Assembly: GCA_032718475.1 (NCBI GenBank)
Contig: JAUCBJ010005107.1
Coordinates: 1 to 45,519, forward strand
Length of the DNA stretch: 45,519 nucleotides
Direction: 5' to 3'
Origin: Nemertoderma westbladi
Lineage: Eukaryota > Xenacoelomorpha > Nemertodermatida > Nemertodermatidae
Shown: piece by piece, positions 9,945 through 20,567 of the stretch
Numbering within the stretch: position 1 is the stretch's first letter
How the letters are laid out: each line of letters opens with the position of its first letter
Program-made: the position numbers and the translations under genes
The notes under the pieces: model-generated
What the model saw: the letters and a program-made list of their open reading frames with translations, nothing else
Told to the model about the DNA's origin: nothing
Databases searched by the model: none

Positions 9945-11229
9945 TTAGTCTTTCTTACGCAGACGGCGTTTACGCAGTTTTTTGAGGCTAGCAAGAGTCT
10001 TTTTCTCTTTGGGGGGAGCCACTTTACTAGGAGGGCCATAACTCCTGGGTGAAGGGTGCAATATGATTGCATCAGAAGGTGTAAGATCGTGGTCGAGGTA
10101 TCTGCCGTTTCGATATGCTTCTCCTCGAGCTGATTTTCCTCCGCTCGTAGCTGGATACGTTCATCCAAAAACTCTCGCAGAGAATAGGATCGTCCAAGTT
10201 CGATAACTTCTTAGAGATTCTGGATTTCCCAATCGAATTGAGATAAGGCCAATTCGTTTATCGATTGGACTCACTGTTATAACTTACGTTTATCTGAACA
10301 AACGCAGGTTTCCTTTTTGATCTTTTATAAAATAGCGTTTAACTCGTTTCGTACAACGCTCTCCTTCACCTCGATGAGGGGTTGTATCGCGTTAAACGTG
10401 GACGACCATACGGTTGGATAGTGATATTAGGTGTCCGCGTCACAATCCGGCTAGGTAAGATGGGCGGCTAGCTAGAAATCACTGTCGGAGTGTTACCGAT
10501 TAATTGTTAGGGTAGCACTAGATCTTTGAACAGTGAATACAGTCCGCGAGGATCCGCGACACCACCAAGATCGCAGGTCTGAGGTCCAACTAAGGAATGA
10601 GGAGGTTTGACCGAGTATTCCGGGACTCTGATCGTAAGGTTACTCCAGGATCGTTCGAGCCGAGTGAGCATAGGTGATACGTCAACAAGTTTCGGTTTAC
10701 GTGGATGTTTATGTCTTTCCGTTTATTAGTTGGGTCTAGGGCATTTATCGTAATAATACCAAAGACGCACGTCTGGTAGGGTAAACGCGGGTGATATTTA
10801 TTTGTTGTTACAATGCTTCTATCAAGAATTCCAAATATACGTTGGAGTTACCGCGTCCATTTGTTTCTTAAGTGTCTTTTCTTTCGAGTCGATTTCAAAT
10901 AGAATTTTCGCATTCGAATTTCCGTTTATGGTTCCGACTCCGCTGGGCAGAATATATAGTCGACATAGTCCGTATGGTGTAAATCGATAGGATGACCAGT
11001 AGTTAAGAAGCCCATATACGTACCATTACGCCGCGTATATCGAGCAGCGAATTTTCTATAGTCCAACTCGCGCGAGCTGCTCTTGGGACATTGGCGGTTC
11101 GATATAACGACCATCGTCCTCCGCAGCAGTTGGACTAACGTCGCCGCGTATTAAGCTATCAACAAACGCTTGTAAAAGTAGAGTATATCGCTCCCCGATA
11201 CCAAGACCATCTTCTATCAACTCCGTCAT
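9945..11229 (-). pseudogene. Accessory ORF of the BEL/Pao element, broken copy
   Basis: This minus-strand segment is homologous to 31325-32425, where the same ORF lies in a second element. It begins with a possible ATG at 11227-11229 (MTELIEDGLG). It then has a frameshift near 11060, where the shared block ELDYRKF continues in another frame, and later stops. Shared landmarks are FLTTG.PIDLH, LWYY, IRVPEY, LYSLFKDLVLP and PSYLAG. The last 60 or so codons stay open and end in a strongly basic tail, LKKLRKRRLRKKD, with the stop at 9945-9947. I see no signal peptide, membrane anchor, polymerase or integrase motif. The function is unknown. The tail suggests RNA or DNA binding or nuclear import, which is inference only. 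Confidence 0.6.
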
Positions 11230-12876
11230 ATCTGCTATATATGAGTTTATCCATATTATAATGAGTTTATATTTAGGCGAGCGGGCATCGCTGCCTACCC
11301 CAATCAACCCCGGACAGTACGAGATCCTCAGCGCCGATGTGTCGTCGCCGCTGTACTTTCGCCAACGACGTAGCCGCACAACAACAACGACAACCGACAC
11401 AAGTCACTCGACTGTCCGTCCCAAAGACTTAGATGTACTTCAGGTTTTCCTTGGAGTTAGGTTACTTTTACGATTGCGACTAGCTACTGTAAACACACCT
11501 TAGTAGTAACATTCGCCTATAAACTCACAAGTACCACACACACAACTTGTCACAAATTACACACACTCGGGTCACTTGTCCGTTAGTCAATGCCTTCCAG
11601 AATGTCACTGTATTATTATGTATCCTTGGATACTATCAGTGCACTATTTATTCCCTATGCTATTCAATGGGACAAGCTTTCTATTGTTCTTTTAACTCAA
11701 TTCTAATTCTAGCGTGGTTGTTGCTATGGTGACATTATGCAAAGCTAGCGGTAGAATTAGGGTGATTCCAATGCATACAGATCTGGGATGTTATTTAATA
11801 GTAATTCTTTAATAGTCAATGTCCTGTTTATACATGACTTTACGAATTTTATCGGCTATTAACTATGTTTGGGAGACTTTCGTACACGCATACGCATAAT
11901 AATATAAATCTCCGCTCCCTTGATCTATCAATTTATGGAATTTTGGGAATGTTATAAATCGCGTAAAATGGCAATTTATTAAATTCATTAAAAGACATGA
12001 ATTTAAATTTATTCCCTGAAATTTTATTATTTGATAATTAAATGGACATATTTTGATTCTAGAACTTGTCTAGGGACACAAGATCCTTAATTCTAAGAAA
12101 ATTGTCTCTTTAAGAATATCGGTAAATGCTGCGATATCTTAATTGACTAGAATTGTTGAAGGATCTGAATTTTACAGATTTTGACTTATTTGATTTGTAA
12201 ATATTAACTAATTAATATTTGAGATGGGCACCGATTTATTCCAGAACTTGTCTGGGGACGTTAACCACTGATTCTATAATTTGTCTTTCAAGTATATCGG
12301 TGGGTGCCACGATATCTTAATCGACTAGAATTACAGATGGTCAAAGGGTTTAACAGATTTATTTTGCGTTATACGCTACTGTTAAAGGGACATCACGCTA
12401 CTATATGTATTATTTAATATACGGTATGAGAGCAATATCGCACGAAGCAATGTCAGTGTGAAGAGGCAAGTCGTTTCCAAGGTCTACCCAGAGCTTGGTT
12501 TAGCCGAGACACGAGGATCTGAACTTTGCATTCCTAATACTCTGCCTACCAATAATACTTAAATATAGTAGTGGCTTTATTGTACTTTAATAAGTACGGA
12601 CATTTCATCTTACTGTAGTCACGTATTTATAATATGATACGGACAGTAAGGAAAGAGGAAAAGAATTATTTCTTGCCGTCGCATTAAATATAATATATAC
12701 GTAATTAAGTAATAAACGCGAATATATATTGCACTAATCTACTAAATAATCGCTAAAATAATATTCTACTAAATTAAATAAAACGATTATAATAAAATTA
12801 CATAGTAATACATACATAAATATAAAAATAATAGAATAATATAAATAATAGAGTCACACACCCACTCCATATGTTG
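11230..12876 (-). other. Non-coding interior of the BEL/Pao element with 182-bp tandem duplication
   Basis: This AT-rich stretch lies between the gag-protease stop and the accessory ORF. Two related blocks start AGAACTTGTCT at 12061 and 12243 and share CGATATCTTAAT and GACTAGAATT, a tandem duplication with a period of about 182 bp. No recognisable polymerase or integrase coding sequence is present on either strand, although pol sequence would be expected about here in a complete element. Confidence 0.6.
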
Positions 12877-15800
12877 TTACGTTATGGAGTCCCTAGATGT
12901 TTGAAGGATTAGGGAGGTGGTCGTGGGAAGAGAATCTTGCCTTCCACAGTTTCCGGAGAGTCCTCCCTTCCCTTCCGATAAACACAAACGACCGACTGGG
13001 TGATTGAGTCGCTGCATCCTGAATACAATTCCAGGTTTCCTCTTCGTCCTGGAATAGTGACGATAGAAACATCGCTCAAAGTAGATGACGGCGTCACAAA
13101 GCCGATTCCAGGAGCTATAGTGGTCCGTCGCTCTCTGCAGGAGAGGTGAGAGTCCCTGCGAGACGTCTGATGTTCCAGAGCTCCAATCGCTCTCTCTGAT
13201 CTTCATGAAGGATCCACTCGCGGTGGGGAGGCCCAGATCCACGGCGTCGTCCCTGGCAACATGTAATACCGACAGATCTATCCCGGGTTCAAATAACTCC
13301 GATCCACACGTCCGGGTTTCAGGTTCGACTTTCTCCGCTCCCTTGGCTGGTATAATCTCAGTCGGAGTAAGATGGGGAGGCCATTCATTCTCCTTACTCA
13401 GGAAGTCGGGTTCACCTAATCGGTCTGTAGTATCTGTCAGTTCTTGAGGAGTTGCTCCTCTGGAAGCGATGTCCGTTGGATTAAACTTCTTGGGGCAATA
13501 TCTCCATTGATCTACATTGGAGCTAAGATTGTCATTATCTGAGGAGTGTGGTGTTCCCTCAGTTGGGTCGTCTCCCTCACTAGTATCATCTTCCCATTCA
13601 CTCATCTGGCAGACGCGATCTTGAAGCAGTCTTTCCCTGAGCGTTCTACCGGAAGGTCCAGTAAGGTACCAACCTACTCTAGTTCTTACCGCATAGGTCT
13701 GTAGTGGCTGCGGTTGAGCAGGCCGTTTCTCTAATGTCTCCAGCGCCTCATGCGCGTTTTGGCCGATGAGTATTTGCACTCCAGGATAATCAGTCTGGAA
13801 TCGAGGTATGTTAAGATGTTGGATGCTCTCATCCTCTTCCCAATTATAAAGGTCTGCTTGAGTAGTAGCGAAGTTCTTTATAGCCACCATTTTCACTGAC
13901 CTTATGCTATGTTCTCCTAGTTCGTCCTGGGGGGTGGACAACGCGCCTACATAATAATCAGCTGTTACTGTAGATTTCCAAACTTGCATGATTCCTGACA
14001 TGTTTAGCTTGGTTCGGAACTTGGGTTGTCCAGCAAAGATGACTTCGGCTAGTTCTTTATCGATGAATGTTCCTGTGCTACCGGAGTCCAGGAGGGCGTT
14101 CACTATATAGCTCTTCTGAGGTCCGTGGACCCGTAACTGGACTACAGGAAATTCTCGGATTCCTATATTGGAAGTTGGCGCTTTCCAAGATGGTTGTTGA
14201 TCTGAAGTAGTTAGGGTGAGGTCGCTGTCTGTGTCTTTCTCATACATGAGTGCTCGATACACTGCGGTGGTGTTTATTAGGTAACAGGATTCGTTTTGGT
14301 CGGAGAACTCGTCCGTATAGAATCCTTCCATCTCAGATTGATCAGTGTCGTTCACATCACTGAATTGGACATGTAGTTCGGACTCACTTACCTGACTCGG
14401 GCTGTTTCGTTCGAATTCCGTGTGCAACAAGATATGATGTTTTGCGCCGCACTTTGCACACCTTGCGTCGGAGTTACAGGTTCGCCGTTGGTGTCCTCGT
14501 CTGAGGCAATTATAACACAACCGCTTATCCCACATGATTTCACGTCTATCCTTTAGTGATTTCCTCAGGAATTTATCACACGCATTTAAACGGTGGGGCC
14601 CGTCGCACAGCACACATTTCGGCTTGATGTTACTTACTTTAACCTGTGCTATGTGGTGCACACTTGTTCTTTCCTCGGGCTTTCTCACCTGAATTCTTTT
14701 AGGAGACGTAGGAAGGGTTTTTTGTACCGGTTCCCTTCTGTCATTGGGTCGAGACTTGGATTTACTTACCTGATCTTTAGGCATTTTATTGACATAAGAT
14801 CTGTCAGTGTCTTTCCCGCTGTCCTCTCCTTGAGAAGTTTGGCTTTCACCTTCGTCGGTATAACATACTGGTGTTACCCTTCTCCTAGAAACGGGTTTCT
14901 CACTTACCTTGTTTTCCAATGTCTTCTCTCTGGACTGCCTTAGGAGCTGTAATTTCACTTCTCCATCTAAGAATGACATGAGATCAGCCATGGTAGGGTC
15001 TCGTCGTTGTTGTTCCATCATATATAACACTTTCTTATCCCAGCGTGTACCTACTCCACCTTTCGGTAAAGTAGAAGCCACTGCTCTAATAACCATAGTG
15101 TTCTGATACTCATGAGACTTACCTAGCCAATCTAATTGTCTGCAGATCTCCTGGATCTCATCGGAAAACTCGATAATTCCGCTACTAATAAACTTTCGGG
15201 GCGCTACTAACTTTGCATATAAGTATCCAGCGATGTTATTCCTATTACCATACCTGATGTTTAGTGTATCCCAAACTTGTCTTAATCCGTCTGGATGTCC
15301 AATAAACTTTAATGCCATTAACTTGGGAGATCCTTCCAAGCACTCGATGAGGTATCTAAGTTTTTCTCCATTAGATAGTACCGAGTTCTGTATGTTATCT
15401 TTGTAATATTCATTAAAAGGTAACCATTTCATCTCATCCCCATTGAACTTGACGATCTCTCCAACCTTTACCGCTTGTCGGGCTTCGGTTCTAGCCATTT
15501 GACGCGTAAAACTTTCTTGGGCCATTGTGCTATTTAATATCGAGTTATCGGTATATAAATTCCTCGGATTAGGATCAGTTCCATATGGAATATCATTACA
15601 AACAGGTCTATAATTACCCTTAATAGGGTTCACTATAGGAGTTTCTACTTCGCTAGCAGTATATATGCGCGTAGGCTCCACACCTTGCGCATGCAATACT
15701 TCAGACCTAACAGGTTGACACATTGTTACAGAGGGTGGTGGTATACCCTTTTGGGTGTTTACTAATTTGTCGCGTTCAAGCGCGATACTTTGCTGCACTT

Positions 15801-17007
15801 CTTGCAACTCTGGCAACTTCAGCCTACTTTCCCTTACTGTGCCCTTGAATTGCTGGACAGTCTCCTGCATCTGCCCGAGCAGGATATCCATCCCCCGCCG
15901 TCTCTCGTCCACCCATTCGACCGCCGAAGCGGGAGTCGCCAACGTTGTAGCGGGCGGACGAGGGACAACGGGCGACAAATTGTGAATATTTCGCTCGGGG
16001 TCCAGGACCTGAACTGTCTCTTGGGCAGTTCTGCGGGGCACAGGTAGCTTAGTGCTATGCAGAGGGAATTTAGAGGTAGTTTCAGGGAGCACATGTGCGT
16101 CTATCACCGAAGGGGTGATTTCAAGAACAGGCCTAATTATTTCAGGCTCATCTACTATAGTAAGGAGTCTTTCTATTTTAATTATTTGGTCTGCGGGCTC
16201 TGTACTACCTACTTTGGTGTTATTTAGTTGCCTTCTAACAGCTGGAGGCAAATCAGGCAATTTCTGCCGGTGGAATGTTCTTTTACGTCTGCTTTGACGA
16301 GATCTATTTCCTTTGCCTTCAGTATCGGTGGTATCGCCTTCTTCAGATGATGTATATCCCTGTCTTTTGGGAGTAGATCGATTCATCATCTGCATATTAC
16401 TAGCTGTTAACTGTTTACTGAAGTCGTCTTGCTTCTCTTGAAGCGTTTCCAACTCCAGTTGGGCGATCTCTTCAGCCGCTCTCCGTTCTGCTTCTGCTGC
16501 TGCCGCTTTTGCCTCTGCCGCTGCCGCTTTTACCTCTGCCGCTGCTTCTGCTGCTTTTGCCTCTGCCTCTGCCTTTGCTACTGCCGCTTTTGCTTCTGCT
16601 GCTTTTGCCTCTGCCTCTGCCTTTGCTACTGCCGCTTTTGCTTCTGCCGCTGCTTCTGCTGCTGCCGCTTTTGCCTCTGCCTCTGCTTTTGCTGCGGCCT
16701 TTCTGTCTTCTATACGTTTTTTCCTTACTTGTTCTTCTTGGTCTCTAGCGATGCGGAGTTGTTCATCGAATTTAGCTTGGTTCGCCGCTAACCTATCCAC
16801 ATCAATCGCATCTAACACAAGTTTGGCTCCTTCGCTATTAGGGCTAAGTCCCTCTAGCCTTCTCCTCAACTCTTCATCACCTAAAAAACGTTGATAGTCT
16901 GACAGATAAATGTCAATGGCATCCCTCTTATGCGGTTTCTCTGCTGTCACTTCGCTCTCGGTTGTATCTAGTAGACTGTCTGACAGGTTCTGCTTAGTAT
17001 CAGACAT
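12877..17007 (-). CDS. Gag-protease polyprotein of the BEL/Pao element, in-frame deletion of RT
   Basis: The 1,376-codon frame opens with MSDTKQNLSDSLLD; an ATG with the same context starts the related gag at 27814. In order it shows: an Ala/Glu/Lys coiled coil at about 100-200; a capsid-type DUF1759 region at about 505-690 (VKFNGDEMKWLPF); and zinc knuckles at about 805-855 (CVLCDGPHRLNAC, CYNCLRRGHQRRTC, then CAKCGAKHH). A retropepsin active site, LLDSGSTGTF, lies near 970, and the usual post-protease GWYLTGP near 1110. The frame then passes directly to the end of RNase H, WRYCPKKFNPTDIASRG, near 1172, and to WPPHL. The whole reverse transcriptase is missing without breaking the frame, and the integrase does not follow. 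The product could still form particles and cleave itself; that is inference from the retained domains. Confidence 0.9.
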   Translation of the reverse strand: MSDTKQNLSDSLLDTTESEVTAEKPHKRDAIDIYLSDYQRFLGDEELRRRLEGLSPNSEGAKLVLDAIDVDRLAANQAKFDEQLRIARDQEEQVRKKRIEDRKAAAKAEAEAKAAAAEAAAEAKAAVAKAEAEAKAAEAKAAVAKAEAEAKAAEAAAEVKAAAAEAKAAAAEAERRAAEEIAQLELETLQEKQDDFSKQLTASNMQMMNRSTPKRQGYTSSEEGDTTDTEGKGNRSRQSRRKRTFHRQKLPDLPPAVRRQLNNTKVGSTEPADQIIKIERLLTIVDEPEIIRPVLEITPSVIDAHVLPETTSKFPLHSTKLPVPRRTAQETVQVLDPERNIHNLSPVVPRPPATTLATPASAVEWVDERRRGMDILLGQMQETVQQFKGTVRESRLKLPELQEVQQSIALERDKLVNTQKGIPPPSVTMCQPVRSEVLHAQGVEPTRIYTASEVETPIVNPIKGNYRPVCNDIPYGTDPNPRNLYTDNSILNSTMAQESFTRQMARTEARQAVKVGEIVKFNGDEMKWLPFNEYYKDNIQNSVLSNGEKLRYLIECLEGSPKLMALKFIGHPDGLRQVWDTLNIRYGNRNNIAGYLYAKLVAPRKFISSGIIEFSDEIQEICRQLDWLGKSHEYQNTMVIRAVASTLPKGGVGTRWDKKVLYMMEQQRRDPTMADLMSFLDGEVKLQLLRQSREKTLENKVSEKPVSRRRVTPVCYTDEGESQTSQGEDSGKDTDRSYVNKMPKDQVSKSKSRPNDRREPVQKTLPTSPKRIQVRKPEERTSVHHIAQVKVSNIKPKCVLCDGPHRLNACDKFLRKSLKDRREIMWDKRLCYNCLRRGHQRRTCNSDARCAKCGAKHHILLHTEFERNSPSQVSESELHVQFSDVNDTDQSEMEGFYTDEFSDQNESCYLINTTAVYRALMYEKDTDSDLTLTTSDQQPSWKAPTSNIGIREFPVVQLRVHGPQKSYIVNALLDSGSTGTFIDKELAEVIFAGQPKFRTKLNMSGIMQVWKSTVTADYYVGALSTPQDELGEHSIRSVKMVAIKNFATTQADLYNWEEDESIQHLNIPRFQTDYPGVQILIGQNAHEALETLEKRPAQPQPLQTYAVRTRVGWYLTGPSGRTLRERLLQDRVCQMSEWEDDTSEGDDPTEGTPHSSDNDNLSSNVDQWRYCPKKFNPTDIASRGATPQELTDTTDRLGEPDFLSKENEWPPHLTPTEIIPAKGAEKVEPETRTCGSELFEPGIDLSVLHVARDDAVDLGLPTASGSFMKIRESDWSSGTSDVSQGLSPLLQRATDHYSSWNRLCDAVIYFERCFYRHYSRTKRKPGIVFRMQRLNHPVGRLCLSEGKGGLSGNCGRQDSLPTTTSLILQTSRDSIT

Positions 17008-19225
17008 ATTTGTGTGTACAGTTGAATGCCTACTGCTATATTATATTACAGTCTAAGCAAGTCTAGTAATTCAGTATTAACTGCTAGCCTAGTAATTAAT
17101 TACCGATACTGCTACTCAGTGTAGTAGGATATATATATAATATATTAGAACACCGGTATGCTTATGGTATATATAACTATATAAGTATTATTACAGACTA
17201 GGTTCATCACAGAATACCGGTATAATTTTAGCACAAATATATATAAATATATAATAGGCCTATCGGGAATACCGGTATACAGTTTACAGTTTGTAGTATA
17301 TATAATTCTGGACTAGAATTAATTATAAGTACCGGTATAATTTCAGCCTAAATTTATAGAAATAAAGATAATAGGCCTATCGTAAATACCGGTATATCAA
17401 TTATTTTAAATAATTGAATTTCTGTATTTTAGGGTTACTTGGTTACTTTACTTACTTTACTACCGTTATTTGAGCAGTAATCCAACTGATATTGAGACCT
17501 AATGGTTGTATGGTAGGCCTACTATTTATAAATCGTTAGATTTGATTTATAATATATATATACCCGTTTTAATGGGTTTTGTCTATGTTTGAAATAAATG
17601 TTATTATTTCTGGGGAGTAATCACTACACAAAGCGGTGCGCTTTCAGTGAAGTGTTACGTATAGGACACTAAAACAAATAATTCTAATTTACCTAAGTTA
17701 CTTAATACTACAAATTACGTACAATTCGGGTTGAGATTACAATCTCTAAATAAACACAAAAATTTACAAAAACACAAATACGAATTTTTAGGGTAATTTT
17801 ACAAGAAGTCTACAAACCAGCCTAACAAAGGGTTAGAAAACCGGTTATTACAACGGACAGAGTACTACGGTATTTGAAATAATAAGTAGTAGTAAATACA
17901 CTGCGTTGTCTAGATAGGAAAATACCACCGCCTGACGACCTATAGCCGTATCGCTATAGGTTCTACGTTATGTATCACGGAGTGTTCCTACCTAGAAGTT
18001 GATAGAGCTAATCGAATGTGCCTATCAACCACTTTACAACACAAATATAATGCCTACACTAATTATTATCGGAAAGCACTGTACACTAAACCCTAAATTA
18101 GGTACGAGTACTTGTACAACAGATAATCAGTAATTAAATATACTTGAACAGCTAAAAGAACCACGGCATCTGCTGGAGTGACCGATGCACAAAATCACCA
18201 GTCTTTACCTACGCCAAGCAGCCCGTGTAGTACCGAGGTTAATTTAACTATAGCGGTATGTATAACAAACACAATTACTGTAGGAACAAACTTGGGGACT
18301 TGAATGTTGCGAATAATCGCATAAACTCTGAATAATAAATATTACGCTACGCGTACAAACTACTCAAACAAAATACAGACCGAACACTGACAGACTACTA
18401 TCAAGCCTAAACAAACCACGGTATATGCAGACTCCGAAATGATTAGGGAGTATGCGCTCTAACCCAGTAGTGCGACTTATTCTTTAGTTGGGGGTTTACC
18501 TTACAGCCTTCGCTGCCCCTACTGCCTAATCGTACTTAATCGGACAGATGATCCACACACGCGGCAATCCGTTCAGACCTAATAACAGCCAGACAACTAT
18601 CCAGCCTACAAATTATCTAAATAAAATTATACGCTACCCGTACAGACTTACACAAACAAAGTACAGACTAAACGATGGCAGACTACTCTCAAGCCTAAAT
18701 AAACTACAGGACATGCAGACTCCGAAATGATTAGGGAGTATGCGCTCTAACCCAGTAGTGCGACTTATTCTTTAGTTGGGGGTTTACCTTACCGCCTTGG
18801 CTGCCCCTACTTCCTAACCGTACTTAATCGGACAAGTGCTCTACACACACTGTAACTCGTTCGGACTTAACAGCAATCAGACAACAGCTCAGCCTACAAA
18901 TTGTCTGTACAATCTGATCAGGTTTACACGCCTTCTGTTCAATACTGGCCTACAAACAAATAAAACTTGACAGAAATAAGTAGAAATCTCAATAAAAAAC
19001 CAGGGCTGCAGTCCCTGATTAATTATTAAGGCCTACTGGTATATAATTATCAAAATCGAATAATACTGCTGTACCTGTACTGCTGTAGGTACCGGTCCGG
19101 GTGGTTAGGTAGTCAGGCCTACTGGTACGGGTTCTGGCAGTTGGGCCTACTGACCTACAGATGTACCGGTTGACCGGTACTTTCAACTTTATTGCTTACT
19201 GCAACAAAGAATATATATCCTTTAA
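17008..19225 (-). other. 5' leader of the BEL/Pao element with 288-bp tandem duplication
   Basis: This 2.2-kb untranslated leader lies between the 5' LTR and the gag ATG. Positions about 18336-18623 and 18624-18910 are tandem copies (period 287-288), sharing CAGACTCCGAAATGATTAGG and GGGAGTATGCGCTCTAACCC. The leader of the older element at 26041-27813 has only one copy of this unit. The leader is rich in TACCGGTA and AATATATA words. Such leaders normally hold packaging and primer sites, but I could not place them. Confidence 0.7.
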
Positions 19226-20461
19226 TGTTCGCGCTTTCAGACCTTTGGCAGTTTAACCCACCAAATTAAGATGTCTTCTAGATATTAAATCTGTTTTTAG
19301 TCTATGACAAGTATTTGATTCACTACACTAGTCGAAACCAATCTGTGCGCGATCATTCACCCGCTGGATATTCCCGGGAGATTGGGTTCGACGGTTTAAT
19401 TTTATTGCTATGTAAGCCTAATGTATTATTCGAATGACAGTATTATATAATCTCTGACAATATTATTTACCTTCGGTAATATTAACAGTTCCTTTAGGAC
19501 GTGGCGCTTTATCTATATAAACAGAGTTATGACTTAAACTACTCACAACGATATGGCTTAATTATAATTCACATATATGGCGCATTCTTTAGGAATTGCT
19601 TCTTTAACAGACTCACTCATACACAATGCTGCACAATACTGCACACTAATCTGCCAATCTTCACTGATTTTAGTCACATATAAAAGGAACACAGGCTGAC
19701 TCATGTAGGGTCTATCAAATAACATTAGATTCACTTCAAACCACTTCAACATAAGTCACAATCGTTATTGGTAACCTTTCTCTCTTACCTTCGGTATATC
19801 AAGAATATTGGGTTTCGGGGTTATTTATCGTTATTCCAAATATAATAATTCATCAACCATATTATGAAGAACTGACAGTAAATAGCAGTATAAAACAACA
19901 ACTGAACACTGATTGTTACGAGTTTGCAATGTTTCAGCAGTCAGGATGTATGATCAGTCAGCAGTCCGCAGTAGTCGTTAGGTTAAAGGATATATGCCCT
20001 TTATAATTAAACCTACTAGTGTAAGACTAAAAAACAGTAAAGCACAAAATACTTCCAAGCCGTTCTTTCTTTGGCTCAGGACTGAATGTAAACACTGCAC
20101 ATAGGCATTGCGTCATTTCTCGGAAATTTTCTGTACAAGGAGCCACAAAAACGCTCTAATTGGCTGACTGAACTGAGAGACGCCGTAGAACAAAGGAAAT
20201 CAACACGTATGAATGTCAGCTGTTAACCGTAGTCATAGTAACTACTGTTCAAGAGTAGCTATCACCCCTTTGCGTCACGAATTGCCATAGAATCATAAAA
20301 TATGCCTTTCACAGTACACATACGGAGGAAATAGGTCTTAGATCCTCTAAAAACACCGATACAGCAATAATACGGTCTCTTACGCTTATTAAATCAACTA
20401 CAGAGTATTTTAATGTAAAAGATAATAAAAATAACGGGGCAATTCAGCAAAGGCTTTTACA
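19226..20461 (-). repeat. 5' LTR of the BEL/Pao element
   Basis: 1,236 bp, matching 8631-9866 with a single visible difference. As the element reads on the minus strand, this is the promoter-bearing copy. I did not identify a convincing TATA box or start site. Confidence 0.95.
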
Positions 20462-20466
20462 CATAG
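20462..20466. repeat. Target site duplication CATAG, right
   Basis: Matches 8626-8630 on the other side of the element. Confidence 0.9.
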
Positions 20467-20567
20467 GATGCTATTGATGCTGAACGTTCAATAGTTCAAA
20501 GTTGGCCGTCAGATGTACCGTAATATGAAGGGTAATTGAACGTCGGGGGGGGGGGGGGGGGGGGGGG
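20467..20567 (+). repeat. Repeat R5, right part, ending in poly-G
   Basis: The GAACGTTCAATAG block continues the R5 copy interrupted by the element. It ends in a G run at 20545-20567. A related copy lies at 22920-23255. Confidence 0.55.

Larger units (their letters stand above)
8631..20461 (-). mobile_element. Complete, non-autonomous BEL/Pao LTR retrotransposon
   Basis: The element is 11,831 bp and reads on the minus strand: 5' LTR 20461-19226, leader, gag-protease frame 17007-12877, AT-rich gap, accessory ORF remnant, then 3' LTR 9866-8631. The LTRs are both 1,236 bp, with TG/CA ends and one difference seen on reading them side by side (T at 9612 against C at 20207, within about a base). 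A 5-bp target duplication, CATAG, lies at 8626-8630 and 20462-20466. A purine tract GGGAGCGG directly abuts the 3' LTR, as a plus-strand primer should. I could not find a clear primer-binding site complementary to a tRNA 3' end. Reverse transcriptase, most of RNase H and integrase are absent, so mobilisation must have depended on another element. Confidence 0.92.

Noticed and set aside
9945-11229. Envelope gene of the BEL/Pao element
   Set aside because: The position fits, but neither copy shows a signal peptide, fusion peptide or membrane anchor.
16429-16791. Open frames rich in Cys, Leu and Phe on the plus strand
   Set aside because: They are antisense to the Ala/Glu/Lys coiled-coil repeat of the Gag frame and result from its repeated codons.
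19225-19226. A clear tRNA primer-binding site next to the 5' LTR
   Set aside because: The bases following the LTR on the minus strand (TTAAAGGATATAT) do not start with the usual TGG, and I could not match a tRNA 3' end.
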